Shown in pieces: positions 1-10,958 of a DNA stretch of 64,000 bases. Every line of letters begins with the position of its first letter. Positions within the stretch are counted from its first letter, which is position 1. Made by a program: the position numbers and the translations under genes. The stretch is from Stutzerimonas urumqiensis (GTDB lineage Bacteria; Pseudomonadota; Gammaproteobacteria; Pseudomonadales; Pseudomonadaceae), in the NCBI RefSeq assembly GCF_003640395.1, contig NZ_RBZQ01000005.1, positions 350,710 through 414,709 of the forward strand, written 5' to 3'. The notes below the pieces were generated by a model. It saw only the letters and a program-made list of their open reading frames with translations, had not been told where the DNA came from and searched no databases.

Positions 1-1554
1 GAGCAGGACGCTGGCAGCGGTGAACGTCCAGAGGATGAAGATCACCGGGTCGGTCAGGAACAGCTCCCAGCGGAAGTCCTGCACCAGCGCATGGACGAAG
101 GTCAGCACGTTGACCACCGACAGCTGCCCCAGCGCGTACCAGCCGATGAACACCACGGTGAAGACCAGGTAACCCTCGCGTAGCCGCTTGAGGAAGGTCG
201 GGTGCTGGGTGAATTTGTCCTGCAGGAAGAGGATGACCGTCAGCAGCGCCAGGGCGGCCAGGATCACGCCGATCTGGAAGCTCTTGGCGTACCAGATGTT
301 GACCCACATCGGCCGGTTGGCCTCTTCGATCGCGGCCAGCTCCTCGGCGGTCGGCTGCGGGCGGTCGATGTAGGCTTCGGGGATCTGATACGGCAGCTCG
401 AAGCTGGTGAAGATGCCGTCGACCGGCCCGGTCTGGCGCCGCACCAGCAGCTCCAGCGTCCAAGGCGTGCCCGGATCGAAGCCGACGTGCTCGCGCACGG
501 TGAAGATGGACATCTCGGTGAAGTCCGGCGCGCCTTCGGCGAACAGGTCCTCCAGGCGCTCGTGGTCCATGTCGCGGAAGCTGATGATGTTGCCGAACTG
601 ACGCAGCTGCACCCGATCGAAGATGCCGCCGCGCACGTAGCCCGAGCCCTTGTAGGAGTACATGCCCAGGCCCATCACGGCGATGGCATGCTCGCCCTCC
701 TCAAGCTCGTCCATCAGGAAGCGGTAGCCGTTTTCGCCGAGCAGGTTGCGGCCGATGGTCGGTGCGTTCAGGTGCGCGACATACAGGTCGATGAAGGTGT
801 CGCCGGCTTCCTCCGGCGAGGCGGTGTCGACGCCTTCGGCCTCGGTGCCCTTGAAGGCTTCGTCGACCTGGCCGCGGGTGAGGTGCAGGCGGCGAATGGC
901 GCCATTGCCGGTCAGCTCGGCCCAGGTGGCGGGCGCGTACAGGTCCTGGCGAATGGTCGCCGGCTTGCTGGCCGCGCCGGCGGAGGCCTCCACCAGACCC
1001 AGCTCGACGGCGACTTCATGGGCCGCACGCATGACGATCTCGTTCACCACCATGACGGTCACGGTGGCGCCCGTCACGGCATCGACGGTGACCGCCTCGG
1101 GGTCGCTGGAATGGCCGACGATCACCCGCTGATCGACACGGATGCCCTTGTACTTGGCGGTGAACTGGTGGAGCTGCTCTTCGGGAATGCCGATCAGCAG
1201 GATGGGTTCGTGGTGCTCCAGCACGTAGGCATCGAGGATGACGCCGTCCGGGTCGAGGATGACCTGCAGGTTCACCGGCTTGCCCGAGTAGGCCGGAATA
1301 TCCACCACATCGAGACTCTGGAACGCGTAGCCGACCACGTCGTCACCGGCCATCAGGCGGCGGACCTGATGCTCGCCCTGCGGCTCGGATACCTCGGTGA
1401 CAGCGGGCAGCACCTCGGCGATGCGCTGGCGTTCGATGTCGCCGTAATCCTTGGTGGCGAAGGCCAACCCGCTGAACAGGCAGGCCATCAACAGCGCCAC
1501 CCGGACGCCCCAGGCGCGCAGGAGACTGGCTTTCGAAGGGTGCTGATCGTTCAT
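1..1554 (-). CDS. nosR: NosR, membrane flavoprotein needed for nitrous oxide reductase expression and activity (3' end cut by window)
   Basis: The first 518 codons lie in the window and the rest lies beyond base 1. A signal peptide (hydrophobic stretch LLMACLFSGLAFA near residue 20) is followed by a periplasmic FMN-binding domain. Its flavinylation motif TGAT is at about residues 161-164, with Thr164 as the expected covalent FMN site. A long periplasmic region comes next, then transmembrane segments that begin near residue 420 (IGVILAALALLTVILFL). NosR proteins are about 700-750 residues and end in polyferredoxin [4Fe-4S] motifs, which would be in the missing part. In denitrifiers NosR passes electrons to NosZ and is needed for nosZ expression. 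A DNR/FNR-type box lies about 60 bases upstream, so anaerobic, NO-responsive control is likely. The rest of the nos cluster is expected to continue leftwards. Confidence 0.93.
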   Translation of the reverse strand, partial: MNDQHPSKASLLRAWGVRVALLMACLFSGLAFATKDYGDIERQRIAEVLPAVTEVSEPQGEHQVRRLMAGDDVVGYAFQSLDVVDIPAYSGKPVNLQVILDPDGVILDAYVLEHHEPILLIGIPEEQLHQFTAKYKGIRVDQRVIVGHSSDPEAVTVDAVTGATVTVMVVNEIVMRAAHEVAVELGLVEASAGAASKPATIRQDLYAPATWAELTGNGAIRRLHLTRGQVDEAFKGTEAEGVDTASPEEAGDTFIDLYVAHLNAPTIGRNLLGENGYRFLMDELEEGEHAIAVMGLGMYSYKGSGYVRGGIFDRVQLRQFGNIISFRDMDHERLEDLFAEGAPDFTEMSIFTVREHVGFDPGTPWTLELLVRRQTGPVDGIFTSFELPYQIPEAYIDRPQPTAEELAAIEEANRPMWVNIWYAKSFQIGVILAALALLTVILFLQDKFTQHPTFLKRLREGYLVFTVVFIGWYALGQLSVVNVLTFVHALVQDFRWELFLTDPVIFILWTFTAASVLL

Positions 1555-1614
1555 GTCGCTACCGCTTGCTGCTGAATCACGGCCGCATGGTATTAACCCG
1601 GTCTCACCCCCTCC

Positions 1615-1628
1615 TTGATATGCGTCAA
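1615..1628 (-). promoter_or_regulatory. DNR/FNR-type operator upstream of nosR
   Basis: The sequence TTGATATGCGTCAA matches the FNR/DNR consensus TTGAT-N4-(A/G)TCAA with both half sites intact. It lies about 60 bases before the nosR start codon. Dnr and Fnr/Anr regulators activate nos genes from such sites when oxygen is low and NO is present. The site is seen; which regulator binds is inferred. Confidence 0.8.
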
Positions 1629-1812
1629 CGCGACTCGCCTCCGGCGAGCCGCACCCGGCGGCAGATCGTCGCACCCAAAGCGGGCGATTACCGGCAGGTG
1701 CGTGAATTGCCGTCCCGCCCGGAACTCTCATGTCCAGATGACCAACACGACGTGCCCGGTCGGCCGATCGGTCGGCACGCCTGGAACTTAACCGGCACAA
1801 GAGGAGCCCCAA

Positions 1813-3333
1813 ATGCCCAATCCGTCCCCTTCCCGCTACGACGGCTTCGATCGCCTGTTCATCGATGGCCACTGGCTGACCGGCCAGCAAGCCCCGCGCG
1901 AAGACCGTTCGCCCTGGACCGGCGAGCCGCTGCTGCACGTCGCCCAGGCCGGTACCGATGACCTCGACCGGGCCTACTCGGCCGCCACGGCGGCGCAACG
2001 GGACTGGGCCGCCCAGGGGCCTTCGCAGCGGGCCGCCGTGTTCGCAGCGGTGGCGCGGATCATGGAGCGGCGGCGCGACGAGATCATCGACTGGCTGGTG
2101 AACGAATCCGGCAGCACGCGGCTCAAGGCCTCGCTGGAATGGCAGACCGTGCGCGCCGTCATGCTCGAGGCGAGCGCGCTGCCCTACCTCGTCGAAGGCC
2201 GCATCCTGCCCAACGACACACCCGGCATGGAGAGCCGCGTCTATCGCGAGCCGGTCGGCGTGGTCGGCGTCATCAGCCCCTGGAACTGGCCGCTGCAACT
2301 GGCCGCACGCTCCATCGCACCGGCGATGGCGGTCGGCAATGCGGTGGTGCTCAAGCCGGCATCCGATACGCCGGTCACGGGCGGTCTGCTGTTCGCCAAG
2401 CTGTTCGAGGAAGCCGGCCTGCCGGCGGGCGTGCTGAACGTGATTCCGGGTGCCGGCAGCGTGATCGGCGATGCCTTCGTCAGCCATCCGGTGCCGAGGG
2501 TGATCGCCTTCACCGGCTCGACGCCCGTGGGCCGGCGCATCGCCCGGCTCGCCGCCGAATCGCCGATCCTCAAGCGCACCGACCTGGAGCTCGGCGGCAA
2601 CAGCCCGCTGGTCGTGCTGGGCGACGCCGAGCTCGAGCAGGCGGTGGAAGCGGCGGTGTTCGGCAAGTTCCTGCATCAGGGACAGATCTGCATGATCACC
2701 AACCGCCTGATCGTCGAGGCGCCGGTCTATGACGCCTTCATCGAGCGCTATGTCGAGCGCGTCCGGCAACTGAAGGTCGGCGGACGGGACGACCCGGCGA
2801 CCTTCATCGGCCCGATCATCAACGACAGCCAGTTGCGCTCGGTGACCGACCTGATCGCCCAGGCGCGCGCCGAAGGGGCCCGCGAACTGCTCGGCGGCGA
2901 ACCGGACGGCCTGGTGCTCCCGCCGCATGTCTTCGCGGATGTCGGCGAAGACTCCGTCCTCGCCCGGCAGGAAATCTTCGGCCCGGTGGCGCCGATCATG
3001 CGGGCTCGCGATGCGGAGGATGCCCTGCGCATCGCCAACGCCACCGAGTACGGGCTGTCGGCCGCCGTGTTCACGCGTGATCTCGAACGCGGCGTCCGCT
3101 TCGCGCGCCGGTTCGAGTCGGGCATGTGCCACGTCAACGACCAGCCGGTGAACGACCAGATCTTCAACCCCTTCGGCGGCGAGAAGAACTCGGGCATCGG
3201 CCGCTTCAACGGGCGCTGGGCGGTGGACGCCTTCACCACCGACCAGTGGGTTACCGTGCAGCACACGCCGCGCCGCTACCCCTTCGACGCCGCCCTGCTG
3301 GCGCCGAAGACCGATCCGAGCGTCGGCGGCTGA
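1813..3333 (+). CDS. NAD(P)-dependent aldehyde dehydrogenase, aromatic-aldehyde type
   Basis: A 506-residue, full-length ALDH-superfamily protein that oxidises an aldehyde to the acid. The catalytic cysteine is Cys293 in GQICMITNR and the general base is Glu259 in LELGGNSP. The Rossmann signature [12 protein letters not shown] and the C-terminal [10 protein letters not shown] motif are present. The context FLHQGQICM resembles vanillin, benzaldehyde and salicylaldehyde dehydrogenases, so an aromatic aldehyde is a reasonable guess, but the substrate cannot be read from sequence. The ATG has a good ribosome site (AGAGGAG) about 7 bases upstream. It converges on the acyl-CoA dehydrogenase gene with no base between the two stop codons. 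Confidence 0.88.
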   Translation: MPNPSPSRYDGFDRLFIDGHWLTGQQAPREDRSPWTGEPLLHVAQAGTDDLDRAYSAATAAQRDWAAQGPSQRAAVFAAVARIMERRRDEIIDWLVNESGSTRLKASLEWQTVRAVMLEASALPYLVEGRILPNDTPGMESRVYREPVGVVGVISPWNWPLQLAARSIAPAMAVGNAVVLKPASDTPVTGGLLFAKLFEEAGLPAGVLNVIPGAGSVIGDAFVSHPVPRVIAFTGSTPVGRRIARLAAESPILKRTDLELGGNSPLVVLGDAELEQAVEAAVFGKFLHQGQICMITNRLIVEAPVYDAFIERYVERVRQLKVGGRDDPATFIGPIINDSQLRSVTDLIAQARAEGARELLGGEPDGLVLPPHVFADVGEDSVLARQEIFGPVAPIMRARDAEDALRIANATEYGLSAAVFTRDLERGVRFARRFESGMCHVNDQPVNDQIFNPFGGEKNSGIGRFNGRWAVDAFTTDQWVTVQHTPRRYPFDAALLAPKTDPSVGG

Positions 3334-4602
3334 TCAGCCCCGCACGAAGGGTGTGAGGTAGGCGGCCGTCGATCCGCGGCGCGCCTCGCTGGCCTTCAGC
3401 TCCATCTTCGCGATGCTGCGCAGGTGGACCTGATCCGGTCCGTCGGCGAGGCGCAGCGCGCGGGCGCCTGTCCAGATGTCGGCCAGCGGCGTGTCGGGCG
3501 TCAGCCCCATCGCGCCATAGACCTGCATCGCGCGGTCGACCACCTGCAGCTGCATGCGCGGCACCAGCGCCTTGATCATGGCGATTTCCTTGCGCGCCGC
3601 CTTGGCCCCCACTTCGTCGATCATCCAGGCGGTCTTGAGCACCAGCAGCCGCGCCTGTTCGATCTCGATGCGCGACTCGGCGATCCAGTCCGCGATGTTC
3701 GAATACTGATGCAGGTAGCGGCCGAACGCCTTGCGCTCCTGGCAGCGCTCGACCATCAGCTCCAGGGCCAGCTCGGCCTGGCCGATCGAACGCATGCAAT
3801 GGTGGATGCGGCCAGGCCCCAGCCGCGCCTGGGCCATCAGGAAGCCGTCGCCCTCCTGGCCGAGCAGGTTCGCGACCGGTACGCGCACGTTGCGCAGCAG
3901 CAGCTCGCTGTGCCCCTCCGGCGCGACGTGGTTCATCACCGGAATGTTGCGCACCAGCTCGACGCCGGGCGTGTCGAACGGCACCAGGATCATGCTCTGC
4001 TGGCGATGGCTGTCGGCGTCCGGGTCGGTCTTGCCCATCACGATCAGCAGCTTGCAGTCCGGGTGCGAGGCGTTGGTGATGAACCACTTGCGGCCGTTGA
4101 TGACGTAGCTGTCGCCGTCACGGCGGATCGACGTCTGGATATTGGTCGCATCGGACGAGGGCACGTCCGGCTCGGTCATGGCGAAGGCCGAGCGAATCTC
4201 GCCGTCGAGCAGCGGCACCAGCCAACGCTGGCGCTGGTCGGCCGTGGCGAACAGGTGCAGCAGCTCCATGTTGCCGGTGTCCGGCGCGTTGCAGTTGAAG
4301 ACTTCGCTGGCCCAGTGCACGCGGCCCATGATTTCCGCCAGCGGGGCGTACTCGAGGTTGGTCAGGCGGGTGCCGGGCTCATCCTCGCGCAGCGACGGCA
4401 GGAACAGGTTCCACAGGCCGTCATCGCGGGCGAGCGCTTTCAGGTCCGCCATGAACGGCACGGGGAACTGCCCGCTGGCGACCGCCTCGTGCCAGGCCGG
4501 GATACGCGGAACGATGTAGCGCTCCATGAAGTCGAGCAGTTGCGCGCGCAACGATTCCACGCGCGGGCTGTAGGCGAAAGGCATGGCGGAGCTGGCGTTC
4601 AT
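3334..4602 (-). CDS. acyl-CoA dehydrogenase family protein
   Basis: A 422-residue flavoprotein of the acyl-CoA dehydrogenase family, which introduces a trans-2 double bond into an acyl-CoA thioester and passes electrons to ETF. Family features are the mid-domain AFAMTEPDVPSSDATNIQT, the FAD-binding INGRKWFITNASHP, and a C-terminal helical domain with the YGAMGLTPDTPLADIW region. This last stretch resembles the ACAD10/11-like or long-chain group. The start at 4602 is preceded by GAGG at good spacing; a later ATG at 4584 is possible. The acyl substrate is unknown. It is transcribed towards the aldehyde dehydrogenase gene, which it abuts tail to tail. Confidence 0.88.
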   Translation of the reverse strand: MNASSAMPFAYSPRVESLRAQLLDFMERYIVPRIPAWHEAVASGQFPVPFMADLKALARDDGLWNLFLPSLREDEPGTRLTNLEYAPLAEIMGRVHWASEVFNCNAPDTGNMELLHLFATADQRQRWLVPLLDGEIRSAFAMTEPDVPSSDATNIQTSIRRDGDSYVINGRKWFITNASHPDCKLLIVMGKTDPDADSHRQQSMILVPFDTPGVELVRNIPVMNHVAPEGHSELLLRNVRVPVANLLGQEGDGFLMAQARLGPGRIHHCMRSIGQAELALELMVERCQERKAFGRYLHQYSNIADWIAESRIEIEQARLLVLKTAWMIDEVGAKAARKEIAMIKALVPRMQLQVVDRAMQVYGAMGLTPDTPLADIWTGARALRLADGPDQVHLRSIAKMELKASEARRGSTAAYLTPFVRG

Positions 4603-4758
4603 GGCGACCTCGGCTGACAGGATTCGCCTCAACCATAGCCGCGCACCCGACGGCGGCAAACCAGCCTCAGCCGGCTGAATCGGTGCCGATCAGCCCGGTA
4701 CTGCCTGCACCGTCGGCTTGACGGAGATCATGTCGCCGCGCGCCCGTTCTGCTAGCGG

Positions 4759-5199
4759 CTACCAGGACAGGTAGAACATCGCCTTGGCCAGCACGACGAT
4801 GCCCAGCATCTGGGCCAGCACCGCCCATTGCAGTCTCCGGTAGCGGGCCGGCGTCATCCGGCCCCGTCGCAGCAACATGGCGACCAGGCCGAAACTGACG
4901 AACACCGCCACCGCCAGCACGATCTTCAATGTCAGCAGCGTGCCGAAGGCGCTCGCCAGCGGGTTGGCGAGCAGGTGACGGTGACGCCAGGCCAGGCCGA
5001 GCCCGGCGCCGTAGACCAGCAGCACCACCCAGTGCAGCACCTTCCGCGAACGGGCGCCGATGGCCTTCTCGACCGGTTCGACAGCCTGCTCGCCAAGCTG
5101 CTGCTTGACCTTGCCGAAGATGACCACCTGGAAAAACATCGTGCCGATGAACGCGATGGCACCGAGCAGGTGAAGCAGATGCAGCAATGAATAGGTCAC
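4759..5199 (-). CDS. CopD-like four-helix integral membrane protein
   Basis: A 146-residue membrane protein with about four hydrophobic segments. It starts VTYSLLHLLHLLGAIAFIG and carries the paired histidines (LLHLLHLLGA, LHWVVLLVYGAG, WRHRHLL) typical of the CopD / DUF2269 family of small haem- or copper-associated inner-membrane proteins. I chose the GTG at 5199 because AGGAG lies 8 bases upstream of it. The next upstream ATG would add ten unlikely residues (MPACPPGESP). Its role is unclear: family members are linked to copper tolerance or electron transfer, and no copper genes are nearby. It is divergent from the DUF488 gene. Confidence 0.72.
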   Translation of the reverse strand: MTYSLLHLLHLLGAIAFIGTMFFQVVIFGKVKQQLGEQAVEPVEKAIGARSRKVLHWVVLLVYGAGLGLAWRHRHLLANPLASAFGTLLTLKIVLAVAVFVSFGLVAMLLRRGRMTPARYRRLQWAVLAQMLGIVVLAKAMFYLSW

Positions 5200-5309
5200 G
5201 GGCGACTCTCCTGGCGGGCAGGCCGGCATCTTCGCCCAGCCGTTCCGGTCCTGCCAACCGCGGGCACGGCTGCCGAGCTAGGCTAGTCTTCGGTTACAGG
5301 AGGAACCAC

Positions 5310-5726
5310 ATGATCCGTTGCAAACGTGCCTACGAACCCGCCGCCCCGGACGATGGCTACCGCGTGCTGGTCGATGGCCTCTGGCCGCGCGGCCTCAAGA
5401 AAGCCGACCTGCCCCATGACGCCTGGCTGCGCGACCTGGCACCCGAGACCGACCTGCGTAAGGCCCTGCATCAGGGTGAGGTGGATTACCCCGCGTTCCG
5501 CCAGCGCTATCGCAAGGCGCTCGCGGCGCACCCGGAGCATTGGTGGGGGCTGGTCGATCGCGCCGCAAAAGGCACCGTCACGCTGCTGTACGCCGCGCGC
5601 GACGAGACGCACAACAACGCACGGGTGCTGGCCGAATGGCTGGAAGAAGAACTGGAACGCCGCGCCGACAGCAGCTCACCGGTGTGCTACGCCGGCGAGC
5701 GGGGGCTGGGTGGGGAGATGCCGTAG
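5310..5726 (+). CDS. DUF488 family protein (YeaO-like)
   Basis: A 138-residue soluble protein with the DUF488 signature VDGLWPRGLKKADLP near residues 21-35 and TLLYAARDETHNNARVLAEW near the C-terminus. The family is widespread and has no established function; links to stress or nucleic acid chemistry are weak. The ATG is fixed by the ribosome site AGGAGG seven bases upstream. The last codons and the stop lie inside an 18-base direct repeat, so the C-terminal tail (GGEMP) may be repeat-derived. Nothing suggests co-transcription with the next gene, which is over 1.3 kb away. Confidence 0.8.
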   Translation: MIRCKRAYEPAAPDDGYRVLVDGLWPRGLKKADLPHDAWLRDLAPETDLRKALHQGEVDYPAFRQRYRKALAAHPEHWWGLVDRAAKGTVTLLYAARDETHNNARVLAEWLEEELERRADSSSPVCYAGERGLGGEMP

Positions 5727-5765
5727 CGGTGCGATTCCGTAGCGGGCGATGCCGTAGCGGTGCGA
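5717..5765. repeat. 18-base direct repeat pair over the DUF488 gene stop codon
   Basis: GATGCCGTAGCGGTGCGA occurs at 5717-5734 and again, identical, at 5748-5765, with a 31-base period. The TAG inside the first copy is the stop codon of the DUF488 gene. Confidence 0.85.
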
Positions 5766-5879
5766 CCGGCTGCGGTCGTGCGACGGGTCGAACCGGTGAT
5801 GCGCCTGGCATGGCGCGTTTGGAGGTCCGTAGGAGCCGGGGGGACGCCTGGTCCTTGCTGGCGAAGCCACGGCGCCTGA

Positions 5880-6150
5880 TAGGAGCCCGCTTGCGGGCGA
5901 TGCTTTTGCTTTTTGGCTTCACGATTGGAATTTGGACGCCGCACTTTCCTCGGCCCCGACATCCAGATTGCGCCTTACACCGAAAAATTGTAGGAGCCCG
6001 CTTGCGGGCGAAGCTTTTGTCTTTTGGCTTTGCGGTCTGGAGTTTCGGACGCCACGCTTTCCTCGGCCCCGACCTCCAGATTGCGCCTTGCACGGCGCCT
6101 CACTTTTCTTTGCCGCGCGGCAAAGAAAAGTAAGCAAAAGAAAACGCGCC
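5880..6150 (+). repeat. Tandem pair of a composite repeat (left arms)
   Basis: Two roughly 110-base units start at 5880 and 5991. Each begins with a REP-like palindrome (AGGAGCCCGCTTGCGGGCGA) followed by GC.TTT..CTTTTTGGCTT, then ACGC.TTTCCTCGGCCCCGAC..CCAGATTGCGCCTT. The second copy runs on into a perfect 30-base palindrome at 6102-6131 with arms ACTTTTCTTTGCCGC. The whole second unit recurs, diverged and inverted, at 6820-6983. Confidence 0.85.
6102..6131. repeat. Perfect 30-base palindrome
   Basis: Arms ACTTTTCTTTGCCGC and GCGGCAAAGAAAAGT meet with no loop. It ends the left composite repeat. As DNA it could extrude a cruciform; as RNA it would form a long hairpin. The inverted copy has a related but diverged palindrome at 6838-6865. 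Confidence 0.85.
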
Positions 6151-6819
6151 CCATCATCCGGGTCTGACTGCTACGCAGCCAGACTGCCCTCACTCCGGCG
6201 CCGCTCCGGGGGCACGTCGCGACGGGACATCCCTGTCCCGCCGCGCCTCGCTCGGCGTCCTGCCTCGCGTCCCCCTGCGCAACGCCTGCGTTCGGCCGGA
6301 TGAAAGGGGGTTGGTCCGAGTGGCTTGATGGTTGGGGTGCCTTTGCAAAAGGCGAGATCGAAAGTCGTACCAGTCGAGCGACGGACACCGGTATGTGGTC
6401 AGCCAGGTAAAGGCTTCATCGCCGTGCAAGCGGTGGAAAACGCGTTGCGGTTTTCCACCCTACGGTGGCTGACGTTTGGATGATTGCTGCCTCACAGACG
6501 TAGGGCGGATTCAGGAGCGAAGCGAACAATCCGCCGGGGACATCGCCGATGTGAAACCGGTGCATTGCTTCGCGAATGCACCCTACGTGTAGTTGTCCCG
6601 TTCAAGACCACAACAGCTTCGCTTTCTGGCTTTGCCACACCAAAACCAACAGGCCACACCAATTCGCCCCATCAGCAGGCCAAGCGCAGGTGTCGTGGAG
6701 GGGGTTGAGCGGCATGGATGCCGCGAAAGCCGCGAGGGCCATGGATGGCCCTTCGTGGCGGGCCCCTGGAGCGGCACCGGAGCGAGGGGACCCCGGCAAA
6801 GCCGGGGCCGGATGCAGGG

Positions 6820-6983
6820 GTCGCCTTCTCTTTGGTTACTTTCTCTTGGCGAGACAAGAGAAAGTGACGCGCCGTGCAGGGCGCAAGCTGTAGGCCGGGC
6901 CGAGGAAAGCGCGGCGTTCAAAACGCCGGTCGAGATGCCCAGAAACAACGACAAGAGCATCGCCCGCAAGCGGGCTCTTACGA
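6820..6983 (-). repeat. Inverted copy of the composite repeat (right arm)
   Basis: Read on the minus strand this segment follows the same order as 5991-6150: REP palindrome (AGAGCCCGCTTGCGGGCGA), CTTTCCTCGGCC, TTGCGCC.TGCACGGCGC.TCACTTT, then a hairpin with 11-base arms (ACTTTCTCTTG / CAAGAGAAAGT, 6838-6865). The arms enclose about 670 bases without a gene. Confidence 0.8.
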
Positions 6984-7056
6984 AACATTACGCGCCGTGC
7001 AGCGCAACCCGCGCACCACCGGGGGCAGCGCTCACGCCCCCGGCGTACCAACCCCA

Positions 7057-8118
<1,062 letters not shown>

Positions 8119-8357
8119 TCAGCGCCGCTCCACGGCGCGCGTCAGGTCGGGGCGATCGCCCGCCTGGCGTTCTTGGAATAGAGCCGTCCGGTGTGAGCTG
8201 GCTCACGAACGGAACGGTGTGAAAGTGTTGGGGATCGCCCCGCCCGACACAAGCTGCGAAGGCGGAACCAGCTCTCAGTTTCGCACCGGACGCTTCATCG
8301 GCTGCGGCGAACTCCCCCGGCTTACCCGGCTTCTATTGCCCATCAGCTACCCACCGG

Positions 8358-9335
8358 ATGAGCCGCATGAACGACCCGAACCGCGTCAACGAACCGCCAC
8401 CCCCACGGGTACCGGATGCCGACTTCGATTGCCTGATCGTCGGCGCCGGACCCGCCGGCCTGACGGCCGCCGTCTACCTCGCCCGCTTCAACCGCAGTTG
8501 CCTGGTGGTCGACGGCGGATGCAGCCGCGCGGCGCTGATCCCCACGTCGCACAACTATCCGGGCTTCCCGCCGGGCATTTCCGGCAAGGCGCTGATCGAG
8601 CGCCTGCGCGACCAGGCCAGCAGCTATGGCGCGCGCATCGAAGACGGCGTGGTGCAGGCCATACGCCCGCACCGGGTCGGCTTCGAGATCGAGCACGGCA
8701 CCGGCCGCTGCTGCGTCGCGCGCCGGGTGATTCTGGCAACCGGCATCGAAGACACCCTGCCGCCGATGGAAAACGCCGCCGAGGCGATCGCCGCCGGTGC
8801 GCTGCGGTTGTGCTCGATCTGCGACGGCTACGAAGTCAACGGCCACGACGTGGCGGTCTATGGCGAAGCCGAGTGCGCGATCGGTCATGCCGTGTTCCTG
8901 CGTAGTTTCACCGACCGCGTCACCGTCATCGCCCGGCGCGATCCGCCGCCACCGGCCGAGGCGCTGGGCCTGCTCGATCATTACCGCATCGCCTATGTCG
9001 AAGGCGACCTGACGACCGTTCGCCACCTCCCGGCGGGCGGGATCGAGACGATCACCGACGACGGCCACGCCCATCGCTTCGACGTGCTCTACCCCAACCT
9101 CGGCGCCCGGGTGCGCTCGGACCTCGCCGTCCAGCTCGGCGCGCGGCATGACGGCGACGGCGCATTGATCGTCGACGACCATCTGCAAACCTCGGTAAAC
9201 GGACTATTCGCCATCGGCGACGTGGTGACCGGCCTCAAGCAGATGAGCGTGGCGGTCGGCCATGCGGCACAGGCGGCGACCGCCGTACACAACAGCCTCG
9301 AGGCCAAGCCCTGGGTCCGGCCGACGACGCCCTGA
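8358..9335 (+). CDS. NAD(P)/FAD-dependent oxidoreductase, thioredoxin-reductase-like
   Basis: A 325-residue two-domain flavoprotein. The FAD-binding GxGxxG motif is at [21 protein letters not shown] near residues 25-45. A redox-active CxxC follows as CSIC (in [12 protein letters not shown]), where classical thioredoxin reductases have CATC. The C-terminal FAD motif is [25 protein letters not shown]. Length and order of motifs match the TrxR-like / ferredoxin-NADP reductase 2 group. Reduction of a thioredoxin-like partner is possible, but the divergent NADPH region makes the partner uncertain. The start may instead be the ATG at 8367; neither has a clear ribosome site. It stands alone, divergent from the TRAP gene. 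Confidence 0.82.
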   Translation: MSRMNDPNRVNEPPPPRVPDADFDCLIVGAGPAGLTAAVYLARFNRSCLVVDGGCSRAALIPTSHNYPGFPPGISGKALIERLRDQASSYGARIEDGVVQAIRPHRVGFEIEHGTGRCCVARRVILATGIEDTLPPMENAAEAIAAGALRLCSICDGYEVNGHDVAVYGEAECAIGHAVFLRSFTDRVTVIARRDPPPPAEALGLLDHYRIAYVEGDLTTVRHLPAGGIETITDDGHAHRFDVLYPNLGARVRSDLAVQLGARHDGDGALIVDDHLQTSVNGLFAIGDVVTGLKQMSVAVGHAAQAATAVHNSLEAKPWVRPTTP

Positions 9336-9444
9336 GGCTACGCGCGCGGCAGCCTTCGGGCCGCTGCCCGCGCATTGGCGGTCTACGCTGTAGGAACCCA
9401 GGAGGCGCAGCGCGCGCCTCCATCGTTTCGGCAAGAGCGTCAGC

Positions 9445-10821
<1,377 letters not shown>

Positions 10822-10958
10822 GCCGGCTTTACGACGGCGTGCTGCGCAGCCGGTCGCACGGCCGGAACCGGCCGCGTCACGCGATGTTCACAGCTGCAGT
10901 GGCCCCGCCGCCTTGCAGGCCGTGCGGAAACCTGTCGTACGCACACGCGAGAATTCCG

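Larger units (their letters stand above)
5727..7056. other. Gene-free repeat island of about 1.3 kb
   Basis: No open frame here resembles a protein; the many short frames on both strands are arginine- and alanine-rich translations of repeats. The stretch holds REP-type palindromes, two tandem copies and one inverted copy of a longer composite repeat (listed separately), a palindromic repeat at 6432-6459 (GGTGGAA...TTCCACC), one of the GGCGGATT type at 6500-6535 and one of the GGTGCATT type at 6559-6582. Similar short elements recur in other spacers of the window. Confidence 0.8.

Noticed and set aside
202..1575. Long plus-strand frame opposite nosR
   Set aside because: It is the antisense shadow of nosR; the minus-strand frame has a signal peptide, an FMN motif and membrane helices.
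5880..6983. Insertion sequence
   Set aside because: The inverted arms enclose no transposase frame, and no target duplication is visible.
5727..7056. Several short frames in the repeat island that look like small genes
   Set aside because: They are arginine- and proline-rich translations of palindromic repeats; the same peptides appear from inverted copies.
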